A stretch of DNA of 64,000 nt, taken from NCBI GenBank assembly GCA_963805645.1, contig CAWDVA010000003.1, forward strand, positions 1-64,000, given 5' to 3'. Below the pieces are notes generated by a model, which did not search any database, was not told the DNA's origin, and was given only the letters and a program-made list of their open reading frames with translations. The DNA is from CAVXEH01 sp963805645 (lineage in GTDB: Bacteria > Chloroflexota > Limnocylindria > QHBO01). How positions within the stretch are numbered: the first letter of the stretch is position 1; each line of letters begins with the position of its first letter. This document shows positions 25,572-33,863 of the stretch, one piece after another. Both the position numbers and the translations under genes were made by a program.

Positions 25572-26939
25572 ATGGCCCAGGACACGCGCATGGAGCGCAA
25601 GCCGGACCCGAGGGCGCCGCTGGCGGCGCTGCTCTCGTTCGTCTTCCCGGGCCTGGGACAGGCGTACAACGGCGAGGCGGCGATCGCCTGGTTCATGGCG
25701 TCGCCGATCATTCTGCTCGTCATCGGGGTGATCCTCGCCCTGAGCGTCATTCGTGGGGGGCTCCTCCTCAACCTCCTCGACGTCCGCTTTCTCGCGGCGC
25801 TCATTGCCCTCGATGTCCTGCTCCTCGCCTGGCGTCTCGCGGCGATCGTCCAGGCCTATCTGAGGCGCGAGCACCCAGGCTGGCGTCGATGGACGACCTA
25901 CGCCGGGGTGCTGGTCGTGGTACTGACGCTCGCGATGCACGTGCTGCCCGGGTATTGGGCGTTCAAGGCCATCGACACCCTCAACGCCGTCGCCCAGGGC
26001 GGATCGGGTGGGAACAGCGAGCTGCACGATTCGTTCGGCGGCGTGAGCATCGACCTGCCGTCGCCATCGGCGATCCCGGATCCGAAGCACGACCGGATCA
26101 ACGTGCTGCTGGTGGGGATCGACTGGCGCCCGGGTCGTGCCGAGCACCTGACCGACACGATGATCGTGGTGAGCCTGGACCCCGTCAGCGGGCAGACGGC
26201 CATGATCTCGATTCCCCGTGACCTGTACGGCGTCAAGCTGCCGGACGGCCGGACGTACAACGCCAAGATCAACAGCCTGCTCATCATCGCCACGAACAAC
26301 ACGCAGCAGTACCCGCTGGGAGGGGTCGGGACCCTGAAGGCCACCATCGGCGAGCTGCTCGGTATCCACGTCGACTACTTCGCCGCCATCAACCTGCTCG
26401 GGTTCAAGCAGGCGGTCGACAGCATCGGCGGCGTTGACGTGAACGTGGCCCGGGCGATCAACGATCCGACCTACAGCGACGAGTACGGGCACCACACCGG
26501 GTTCTCCATCAGCGCCGGTCCGCACCACCTCGACGGGCACCTGGCCCTGGCCTATGTCCGCTCCCGGAAGGGTGCCGGCGACAACGACTTCACGCGCGCC
26601 GCGCGCCAGCAGCAGGTGCTCACCGCCATCCGGGCCAAGCTCACGGCCGGCAACCTGCTCACGGCGCTGCCCAGCCTGCTCGACGCGGTGAAGAACACCA
26701 TCTCCACCGACGTCCCGTCCTCGGAGATCGCGAAGCTGGCGCAGGCGGTCCAGAACGCCGACCTGGCGAACGTCCAGAAGGCCGTCATCCAGCCACCGCT
26801 GGTCCACTCCGTCTTCCCCGGTCCCGGGGGTGCCTACATCCTGGTTCCCGACTTCGCCGCGATCCTCGACCTGGGACGGCGCCTGATGGGCGACGAGGTG
26901 GGCGCGTCGCCTTCTCCGTCCGCGTCGCCCACCCCGTAG
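25572..26939 (+). CDS. LytR-CpsA-Psr (LCP) family protein with N-terminal multi-helix domain
   Basis: This is the second LCP glycan transferase, about 455 residues, same order as the one at 20946. It has SFVFPGLGQAYNG and several helices, then the outside LCP domain: INVLLVGIDWRPGRAEHLTD, MIVVSLDP, ISIPRDLYGVKLPDG, AKINSLL and LALAYVRSRKGAGDNDFTRA. It ends in a Ser/Pro-rich tail. ATG 25572 follows GGGGAA and lies downstream of the TATACT box. The nearby YerB-like remnant on the other strand would have been divergently transcribed. Confidence 0.93.
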   Translation: MAQDTRMERKPDPRAPLAALLSFVFPGLGQAYNGEAAIAWFMASPIILLVIGVILALSVIRGGLLLNLLDVRFLAALIALDVLLLAWRLAAIVQAYLRREHPGWRRWTTYAGVLVVVLTLAMHVLPGYWAFKAIDTLNAVAQGGSGGNSELHDSFGGVSIDLPSPSAIPDPKHDRINVLLVGIDWRPGRAEHLTDTMIVVSLDPVSGQTAMISIPRDLYGVKLPDGRTYNAKINSLLIIATNNTQQYPLGGVGTLKATIGELLGIHVDYFAAINLLGFKQAVDSIGGVDVNVARAINDPTYSDEYGHHTGFSISAGPHHLDGHLALAYVRSRKGAGDNDFTRAARQQQVLTAIRAKLTAGNLLTALPSLLDAVKNTISTDVPSSEIAKLAQAVQNADLANVQKAVIQPPLVHSVFPGPGGAYILVPDFAAILDLGRRLMGDEVGASPSPSASPTP

Positions 26940-26975
26940 CCTCGCGCCCGCTCCGGCGCCCGCGAATGCGGCTGG

Positions 26976-26981
26976 TAGACT
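26976..26981 (+). promoter_or_regulatory. -10 box TAGACT for the Cys/Met PLP enzyme gene
   Basis: TAGACT ends ten bases before ATG 26991. No ribosome binding site fits between, so the message is probably leaderless. Confidence 0.5.
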
Positions 26982-26990
26982 CGCCGGACC

Positions 26991-28164
26991 ATGCCAGGGT
27001 TCGCGACGCGTGCCATCCGTGCAGCCAGCCGTGTCCCGGCCGCACCCCAGCCGCCGGTCAACGTGCCCATCTACCAGACCAGCACGTTCGAGGTGGCGAG
27101 CGCCGAGGAGCTCGCCGACCTGCTCGAGTTCCGGATCCCGGGACATTCGTACACGCGCTACTCGAACCCGACGCATGCCGCGCTGGAGGCGGCCCTTGCC
27201 GAGCTTGAGGCCGCCGATGGGTGCGTCGTCACCGGATCGGGAATGGCAGCGATCCACGCCGTCCTCGCCTCGGTGCTGCGGCCCGGCGACGAGGTCATCG
27301 CCGGACGCGCCCTGTACGGGGGCACGTACGGCATCCTCACCGGGCTCTTCGCTCGCTTCGGCGTGTCCGCCTCGGTTCGTGCCGCTGACCGATCCGGACG
27401 CGGTGCGGGCGGCCCTGACCGAGCGCACCAGGGTGGTGTGGGCCGAGACGATCGCCAACCCGACCACCGATGTCGCCGACCTGCGGACGCTGGCCGAGCT
27501 GGCCCATGAGGCCGGCGCCCGGCTCGTCGTCGACAACACCTTCGCATCGCCCTACCTGTGCAACCCGTTGACCCTGGGGGCCGATCTCGTGGTCCACTCG
27601 TTGACCAAGTACGTTGGCGGCCATTCCGACCTCGTGGCGGGCGCTGTCCTGGGTTCAGCCGACGCGGTGGGCGAAGTCCGTCATGTGATGCTCAGCGCGG
27701 GCGGCAACGCCCAGCCGCTGGAGGCGTTCCTGGCCCTGCGGGGGCTCAAGACCCTGGCCCTGCGGATGGAGCGCCATTCGAGCACCGCCCTCGCCGTCGC
27801 CTCAGCCCTGGAAGGGCGTCCCGGGATCAGCCGCGTGCTCTACCCGGGACTGCCGTCGCATCCCCAGCACGCGATCGCCGCCGCGGAGCTGCGGGACCGG
27901 ATGAGCGGCGGCATGCTGGCAATCGACCTGGAGGGTGGACGGGACGCCGGTGAACGCTTCCTGGGCCGCCTGCGGGTTGCCGTGCATGCCACCAGCCTCG
28001 GCAGCGCGGAGACCCTCTGCTCGCACCCGGCATCCTCGTCGCATCGCCAGCTTGGCGAGGCGGAGCTGGCGGCGGCGGGCCTCACCCCCGGCCTGGTGCG
28101 CGTCTCGGTGGGGCTCGAGGACGCGGACGACCTGGTGGAGGACCTGGCGGCCGCTGCCGCCTGA
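26991..28164 (+). pseudogene. Cys/Met-metabolism PLP enzyme (cystathionine/methionine gamma-lyase or sulfhydrylase type), one frameshift
   Basis: A trans-sulfuration family enzyme. The first part reads NVPIYQTSTF, GHSYTRYSNPTHAALE, VVTGSGMAAIHAVL and ALYGGTYG. Then the frame slips: after GVSAS one extra base (G at 27374/27375) leads into FVPLTDPDAVRAAL in the +1 frame. It continues WAETIANPTTDVADL, VVDNTFASPYLCNPL, the PLP lysine in VVHSLTKYVGGHSD, and SLGSAETLCSHPASSSH. Corrected length is about 390 residues, normal for the family. The exact reaction (lyase or O-acetylhomoserine sulfhydrylase) cannot be read from sequence alone. The single clean shift may be a consensus error. Confidence 0.88.
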
Positions 28165-28182
28165 TTGGACGGTGACCGGCCG

Positions 28183-29233
28183 ATGACCAGCGTCATCGAC
28201 CTGTGGCGGGCCGTTGATCCGGAGGCTCGCCTGGTCTCGGGGTCCCCGGATCGACTGCGATCCGCCGTGCGGGGCATCGCGCGGACGCGGGCGCTCCCGC
28301 CGCACCTCCCGGAGCCGATGGACGGGATCCTCCTGGTGATGGACCGGGCGCTCCTGCCGGGACCGCGGCTGGACGACCTGGTCACGATCCTCCGGGACGC
28401 GGATCTGCGGCCGGCGGCGGTCGTGGTGGCCGGCAGGACGACGGGGTCCCACGACCTCGAGGGGGCCGGCGATGACCTGCCGATCATCGGCAGTGCTCAG
28501 GCGTACGCGCGCCTCGCCGATGCCGCGGCGGGGTACCTGGAGCAGCCCGAGCGCGTGCTCGAGCGATTCGCCGCGGAGCTGCGCCTGGCTGCCGCGGAGA
28601 CGGCACTCGCGGAGCCGAGCGTCGGGACCCCGGCCGGCCTGGTGGCCGCCCGCGTCCGTCGCGGGATCGCCGTCTCGGTCGATGGTGAGCTGCGGAGCCT
28701 CCATCCGCGGATCGCGGGACGCGCGCTCGCCGCACGGTTCGCCGCGCTGCATGGCCGGCTGCTCGCGGGATCACCGGGCCGGGCGAGCACGCGGCGGAGC
28801 CGCGAAGGGCTGCATCTGCTCGAGCGGCGGATTCGACAGGGTGCCTCGGTCTGGCTGTTCGATGACCTGCCGTTCGCGCGCATCGACGAGGTGGCCGGCG
28901 AGGCCCTGACCATCACCCTCCGCGCGCTCCTCGCCGGACCAACGGTCGAGCGGCGCACGTCCCGGTGGACCGATCCTGCCCGCCCCGCCGCCGTGCACCG
29001 CGGTCATGGCGCAGACGACCGCCGGCCCCGGGCCCGACGGGGTCCTTCGAGCGACGCTCGTTGCGGTTGCCCGGGCCAACGGCCGGGTGGCGCCGGCCGC
29101 CCGGGCGCTCGGCGTCCATCGCAACACGGTCCTCTATCGGCTTCGCCGGGCAGCGAACGAGCTGGGACTCGATCCACGCCGGCCGGACGATGCGCTCCGC
29201 ATCCTGCGCGAGGACGACCCGGCGGCACACTGA
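28183..29233 (+). pseudogene. PucR/CdaR-like transcriptional regulator, frameshifted before its HTH
   Basis: The first about 255 residues (from ATG 28183, MTSVIDLWRAVDPEARLV) have no enzyme motif and match the size and order of the N-terminal part of PucR-type regulators. The C-terminal DNA-binding piece is in another frame: VARANGRVAPAARALGVHRN, then TVLYRLRRAANELGLDP, ending at 29233. This is the classic PucR helix-turn-helix with RNTVLYRL. A shift of one base is needed between about 28940 and 29030. The long open frame that runs on from here into glnA is an accident of that shift. Its place before glnA suggests nitrogen or amino-acid control, which is an inference. Confidence 0.68.
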
Positions 29234-29250
29234 GGCGCCGCCATCGGCGC

Positions 29251-29267
29251 TTGTGCACTTGGCACAA
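29251..29267 (+). promoter_or_regulatory. Inverted repeat TTGTGC-N5-GCACAA upstream of glnA
   Basis: A perfect 6-base inverted repeat with a 5-base spacer (TTGTGCACTTGGCACAA) lies about 55 bases upstream of the glnA -10 box and just after the PucR-like gene. It has the size of an operator for a dimeric regulator. A short GC hairpin (29235-29250) sits immediately before it. No match to a known operator is claimed. Confidence 0.4.
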
Positions 29268-29321
29268 CACCTCGGCAGGCTGGGGGCCGGCGGTCCGGGC
29301 CACCGGGCGGCGGTCGGTCGC

Positions 29322-29327
29322 TAGCCT
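29322..29327 (+). promoter_or_regulatory. -10 box TAGCCT for glnA
   Basis: TAGCCT predicts a start near 29334, giving a leader of about 49 bases with AGGAG at 29367-29371 before ATG 29383. The inverted repeat at 29251-29267 would lie just upstream of the polymerase site. Confidence 0.45.
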
Positions 29328-29382
29328 CGCAGGTGCCACATCGGCCTCATCCCCTCACATACCGACAGGAGCCTATCGACGC

Positions 29383-30747
29383 ATGGCCAGCAAGGAGCTC
29401 ACCGCCGCCCTCAAGCTCGCGGAGGAGAAGAACCTCCGGTTCGTCAGCCTGCAGTTCACCGACATCGTGGGCGCGGTGAAATCCGTCCAGGTCCCGATGC
29501 ACCAGCTCACCGAGGCGGTCGAGCATGGCAAGTGGTTCGATGGTTCGAGCATCGAGGGATTCGCGCGCATCGCGGAGTCCGACATGTTCCTCGTCCCGGA
29601 CCTGTCGACCTTCTCTCCGATCCCCTGGGAGCAGGGCATTGCTCCCGATGGGACGAAGCTCGAGACCGGCGCGGCCCGCGTGATCTGCGATGTCTACACG
29701 CCCAACGGCGATCCGTTTCCGGGTGATCCGCGGTGGGTCCTGCGCCGCCAGATGGAGCGGGCCAAGAAGCTGGGCTTCACCTTCAACACCGGGCCGGAGC
29801 TCGAGTTCTTCCTGCTGCGCCGATCGAACGGCGGGGTGGGGCTGGATCCGCACGACTCGGCCGGGTACTTCGACCTGTCCGCGGACCTCGCGACGGAAGT
29901 CCGCAAGGAGATGATGAACGACCTCGAGGAGATCGGCATCGAGGTCGAGACCGCGCACCACGAGGTCGCCTCGGGGCAGCACGAGATCGACTTCAAGTAC
30001 GCGAACGCGCTGCGCACCGCCGACAACGCGGTGACCTTCAAGACCACGTTGAAGGCGGTCGCCGCGCTCCACGGGCTGCATGCCACGTTCATGCCCAAGC
30101 CCATCTTCGGCATCAACGGCTCGGGAATGCACACCCACCAGAGCCTGTGGGACGACAAGAAGGGGAAGAACGCCTTCTCCGACCCGAAGGACCCGTACGG
30201 GCTCTCGGACACGGCCAGGCACTACATCGCCGGCACCCTGGAGCACGCCCGGGGGATGATCGCGATCCTTGCGCCGCTGGTGAACAGCTACAAGCGCCTG
30301 GTTCCCGGGTACGAGGCCCCGGTCTACATCGGTTGGGCGCGCATCAACCGCTCGGCCCTGATCCGCATCCCGCAGATCAGCAAGGGCCAGCTCAACTCGA
30401 CGCGCATCGAGCTGCGCTGCCCCGATCCCTCCTCGAACCCCTACCTGGCCTTCGCCGCCATGCTGGCCGCTGGGCTGGACGGGATCGAGCGCAAGCTCGA
30501 GCCGCCGGCGCCGATCGAGGAGAACCTGTACCACCTCGATCCCGCGAAGCTCGAGAGCCGGAAGATCAGGCAGCTCCCCGGGACCCTCAAGGATGCCGTC
30601 GAGGAGCTCAAGGCGGACAAGGTGATCCGCGACGCCCTGGGCGAGCACGTCTTCGAACGCTTCGTCGAGGCCAAGACCGAGGAGTGGGACGAGTACCGGA
30701 TGCAGGTCTCCGGGTGGGAGGTGGAGCGCTATCTCGAGGCCTTCTGA
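29383..30747 (+). CDS. glnA: Glutamine synthetase type I (short form)
   Basis: It makes glutamine from glutamate, ammonia and ATP. The 454 residues are full length for the short type I form. Visible: WFDGSSIEGFARIAESDM, the metal-site GPELEFFLLRR, HHEVASGQHEIDF, the nucleotide/ammonia site GINGSGMHTHQSLW, YKRLVPGYEAPVYIGW and ELRCPDPSSNPYLAFA. The extra insert and adenylylation tyrosine region of long (beta) forms is not seen, so control is probably by transcription or feedback. ATG 29383 has an AGGAG site 11 bases upstream. A strong terminator follows at 30807. Confidence 0.96.
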   Translation: MASKELTAALKLAEEKNLRFVSLQFTDIVGAVKSVQVPMHQLTEAVEHGKWFDGSSIEGFARIAESDMFLVPDLSTFSPIPWEQGIAPDGTKLETGAARVICDVYTPNGDPFPGDPRWVLRRQMERAKKLGFTFNTGPELEFFLLRRSNGGVGLDPHDSAGYFDLSADLATEVRKEMMNDLEEIGIEVETAHHEVASGQHEIDFKYANALRTADNAVTFKTTLKAVAALHGLHATFMPKPIFGINGSGMHTHQSLWDDKKGKNAFSDPKDPYGLSDTARHYIAGTLEHARGMIAILAPLVNSYKRLVPGYEAPVYIGWARINRSALIRIPQISKGQLNSTRIELRCPDPSSNPYLAFAAMLAAGLDGIERKLEPPAPIEENLYHLDPAKLESRKIRQLPGTLKDAVEELKADKVIRDALGEHVFERFVEAKTEEWDEYRMQVSGWEVERYLEAF

Positions 30748-31029
30748 GCCGATTCCGTTCGCGGCGATGCAACCGTCCGGTATCGCCGCGCGTATGGATG
30801 GATAAGCGGGATCGCGGCGGGCTGTGCGCCGCGGTCCCGTTTCGCGTGCGCGCCGGACCCGCCGCCGGTCGGATGCATCGCCGGTGACCGCGGGCGCACA
30901 GCCCGATGCGTGAGGCTCCGAGGGTTTGTCGGCCCCTTGAATCCAACGCTGTGGCCCGGCGCCGACGCATTAACATCCGATGAGCGATGATCCGGTAGAA
31001 GGCGCGTAGGTACGTGGAGAGCCCAGGCA
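30748..31029 (+). other. Structured gap after glnA with competing hairpins
   Basis: The 282-base gap has no gene I recognise. It holds a 9-base hairpin (30760-30768 with 30782-30790), the glnA terminator (30807-30839), and a 13-base sequence at 30818-30830 whose exact reverse complement lies at 30893-30905. That long-range pairing would break the terminator stem. A TAACAT box (30971-30976) probably serves the next gene. Confidence 0.6.
30807..30842 (+). terminator. Rho-independent-type terminator after glnA
   Basis: A 13-base stem (30807-30819 with 30827-30839, one G-U pair) closes a seven-base loop and is followed by TTT. The U run is short but the stem is very stable. It is 60 bases after the glnA stop. 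Confidence 0.7.
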
Positions 31030-32397
31030 ATGCGGGACGAGAGCGCAACAGCCGAAGCCGGAGTTGAAACGGATCCGCCGGGTACCGTGCCTCCGATCGA
31101 TCTTCTCGCTGCCGGCTCTCAGCAGCCGCGTAATGGTCTCTCTCCACGCCTCCGCGGCTACGCAGGCGGGCAGAAACGGACCCACGGCTCGTTGACCTCA
31201 CCTCGGGTACGACCGCTGGCAGGTAGTAGGCGCCGCGTGACCATGTTGGTGCGGAATGCCTTTACGCACGATACCCGGGTCGAGAAGGAGGCGCGCTCGC
31301 TGGCTAGGGCGGGATTCCAGGTAACGGTGGTGGCTGATGGCGGGTTGGGCCTGCCGGCGGCCGAGTCCCGCGACGGCTACGAGGTTCGGCGGGTCGCCCT
31401 TGCGGAACGTCGCATCCCGCTCGTGCGCTTCTTCCGCCGCAACCATCGTCTGCAGAACACCCTGGCGGCCACGGATCCGGAGATCCTCCACGCCCACGAC
31501 GCTAATGCCCTTTCGCCGGTCGGCCGGGTGGCGGCGCGCATCGGTGTTCCGTTCGTCTATGACTCGCACGAGCTGTGGACCGGCCGCCCACCGCACGGCC
31601 GTTCGGCTGCTTACCGGCTCCTCGCCAACGCGTACTACAGGCGTGTGGAAAGGCGCTATGTGCCGCGCGCGGCTGGGCGGATTACGGTGAGCGCTCCCAT
31701 AGCGCGCCATCTCGTCGGTCTCTATGGTGCGCCGTTCGAGCTTGTGCCCAACTACCCCGACCTCCCGGAGCCTCCGGACCTCGTCGTGCGGTCGCTCCGG
31801 TCTCTCCCTGGTGGCGAGGCGATTCCCCCCGATTCGCCGATCGTCCTCTACGTCGGCGGGGTGAATGCCGGTCGCGGGCTCGAGCCGCTCGTGCGGGCCA
31901 TGGCACGGGTCCGGCAAGATGCGCACTTGGTCATGCTGGGAGATGGACCGCTCGCCGGGGAACTAGCGTGCATCGCTGAGAACGAAGGACTGGACGGTCG
32001 CTACCACCAGCTGGGCCCGGTGCCTTCGGAAGAGGTCATCCCGTATGCGGCCGGCGCGAGCGTCGGAGTGTCTCCGGTCGTCCCATCGTCACTGAACAAC
32101 CGATATTCGCTCCCGAACAAGCTGTTCCAGTACATGGCTGCGGCGGTGCCCGTGATTGCCAGTGACCTTCCCCAGGTGCGGGAGATCGTGGCGCTCAGCG
32201 AATCAGGCTGGTGTGTCGATACCGGCAATGCCGATGCCGTCGCGCAGGCGCTGGACGATGCCCTCGCGGATCCGGACCATCTGCGGGTGCTTGGTGCGAA
32301 TGGCCGAGCCGCCGTCTTGGAGCGCTTCAACTGGGCGAACGCGGAAGCGACTCTGTTGGAGATCTACGCGAGCATCAATGAGCAGGACGCCGCGTGA
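31030..32397 (+). CDS. Glycosyltransferase family 4
   Basis: A GT4 enzyme whose homologous part begins at about residue 70: VTMLVRNAFTHDTRVEKEAR, then FVYDSHELWTGR, VLYVGGVNAGRGLEPLVRAM, MLGDGPLAGEL and the donor-site SLPNKLFQYMAAAVPVIAS. ATG 31030 has a GGAGAG site eight bases upstream, but the first 69 residues look unrelated to the family. GTG 31237 or ATG 31243 would remove them, so the start is uncertain. It is followed by an overlapping flippase gene and then a transferase, a three-gene unit. Confidence 0.83.
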   Translation: MRDESATAEAGVETDPPGTVPPIDLLAAGSQQPRNGLSPRLRGYAGGQKRTHGSLTSPRVRPLAGSRRRVTMLVRNAFTHDTRVEKEARSLARAGFQVTVVADGGLGLPAAESRDGYEVRRVALAERRIPLVRFFRRNHRLQNTLAATDPEILHAHDANALSPVGRVAARIGVPFVYDSHELWTGRPPHGRSAAYRLLANAYYRRVERRYVPRAAGRITVSAPIARHLVGLYGAPFELVPNYPDLPEPPDLVVRSLRSLPGGEAIPPDSPIVLYVGGVNAGRGLEPLVRAMARVRQDAHLVMLGDGPLAGELACIAENEGLDGRYHQLGPVPSEEVIPYAAGASVGVSPVVPSSLNNRYSLPNKLFQYMAAAVPVIASDLPQVREIVALSESGWCVDTGNADAVAQALDDALADPDHLRVLGANGRAAVLERFNWANAEATLLEIYASINEQDAA

Positions 32398-33863
32398 GCC
32401 TGCGCACGCTGGCGCGCGCATCAGCCCTGTACACCTTGGGCAATATCGCCCCCAAGGTTGGCGCCGTCGTCCTGCTTCCGATCTACCTTCGCTTCCTCAC
32501 CCCGGCCGAGTATGGTGCCGTCGCCCTCCTGACCTCGCTCTCGACGGTGCTTGGACTCCTGATTCGCTTCGGCCTCGACTCAGCGCTCATGCGCCTCCAC
32601 TTCGATTACGCAGGGCGCGCGCGCGCCGCACTCTACGGCACCCTGACCCTCTTCACGCTTGGCACCGGGGCGGCGGCAACCCTCCTGGCCGCGCTCGCCT
32701 TGGGTCCGTTCTTCCCGACCCTTTTCGCCGGCATCTCGTTCTTTCCGCTCGGAGGGCTGAGCCTGCTCATCGCGTTCGTAACAACGACGCAGTTCGTGCC
32801 GTCGGTCCTCTTCCGAGCAACCGGCCAGGCGGGGCGGTTCGTCTCGTACAACCTCGCCTCGTTCGTCATCGGCAGTCTCACGTCGGTCTTGCTCATCACC
32901 GTAGCCGGGCTCGGCGCGGTCGGTCTCCTGTTGGGCCAGCTCGTCGGAGCGCTGGTCGTCTTCGTCATCGCCCTTGTCCTTGTCAGCCATATCGGTTCAT
33001 GGTCGATCGAGCGCGAGCCGCTGGTCGCGTCGCTGCGCTTCGGGCTTCCCCTCGTCCCACACTCGCTCGCGTCCTGGGCTCTGCGGCTTTCCGATCGCTG
33101 GATGATCGGGATCCTGATCGGACTGCCCGTTCTTCAGGCGCGGGCCGCCATCGGCGTCTACTCCTTCGGATACCAGATCGGCTACATCGTGGCGATCGTG
33201 ATCGCCTCGTTCAATGCCGCATGGTCGCCCTACTTCTTCCGGATTGGCGAGTCGCCGATAGGTCCCCGTCTCTTCCGGCACATCACGACCTTGGTGATGG
33301 CTGGGCTGATGGCAATGGCCGCCGGTTTGGCAGTGCTCGCTCCCGAAGCCGTGGCGACCCTCTCAGGCTCTCGGTACGAGGAGGCGACGAACGTCATCCG
33401 GGTGGTCGCCTTCGCCTCGGCTGCCCAGGGTCTATATACCATGCTGGTGACGGTCGTCTTTCTTACCAAGAACACTGGACGACTGGCGTTGCTCACAACA
33501 GCCGCGGCGATCGCGAATGTGGGAATGAACCTCCTTCTGATTCCGCGGCTGGGCATCATCGGTGCCGCTTGGTCAACCTTGGCTGCCTACGCTCTCTTCG
33601 CTCTGATGACCGGTATCTATGCGCGAGCGCGCTATCCGCTGGAGCTGGACCTGCCGCGACTCGTCGTGCTTGGGTCGGTTGCGCTTGGCACGGTTGCTGT
33701 CGGCAGCGCGGTGACGCTCCCTGTGCAGCCCGTCATCCAGGGTGTCCTCCATCTCGCGATCGGTATCGTCGGTGCCGGGGTCTGCGGAGCAGTCGCCTTT
33801 CGTCCGCTGATGGACCTCCGGGGAATAACCATGCAGCTGGCCGCTGCGTCAGCCCGCCCGTGA
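32394..33863 (+). CDS. Lipid-linked oligosaccharide flippase (Wzx, MOP superfamily)
   Basis: A polytopic protein of 489 residues with about 12-14 hydrophobic helices. It opens LRTLARASALYTLGNIAPKVGAV and continues with the typical PxYLRFLTPAEYGAVALL pattern (IYLRFLTPAEYG). Proteins of this type move undecaprenyl-linked repeats to the outer face of the membrane. GTG 32394 overlaps the previous stop (GTGA). It is one of three flippases in this window (also 48530 and 56563). Confidence 0.9.
   Translation: MSLRTLARASALYTLGNIAPKVGAVVLLPIYLRFLTPAEYGAVALLTSLSTVLGLLIRFGLDSALMRLHFDYAGRARAALYGTLTLFTLGTGAAATLLAALALGPFFPTLFAGISFFPLGGLSLLIAFVTTTQFVPSVLFRATGQAGRFVSYNLASFVIGSLTSVLLITVAGLGAVGLLLGQLVGALVVFVIALVLVSHIGSWSIEREPLVASLRFGLPLVPHSLASWALRLSDRWMIGILIGLPVLQARAAIGVYSFGYQIGYIVAIVIASFNAAWSPYFFRIGESPIGPRLFRHITTLVMAGLMAMAAGLAVLAPEAVATLSGSRYEEATNVIRVVAFASAAQGLYTMLVTVVFLTKNTGRLALLTTAAAIANVGMNLLLIPRLGIIGAAWSTLAAYALFALMTGIYARARYPLELDLPRLVVLGSVALGTVAVGSAVTLPVQPVIQGVLHLAIGIVGAGVCGAVAFRPLMDLRGITMQLAAASARP

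Noticed and set aside
28165..30747. 860-residue open frame joining a regulator to glutamine synthetase
   Set aside because: The regulator's true ending is in another frame and stops at 29233. The linking stretch is meaningless sequence, and glnA has its own promoter box, AGGAG site and ATG at 29383.
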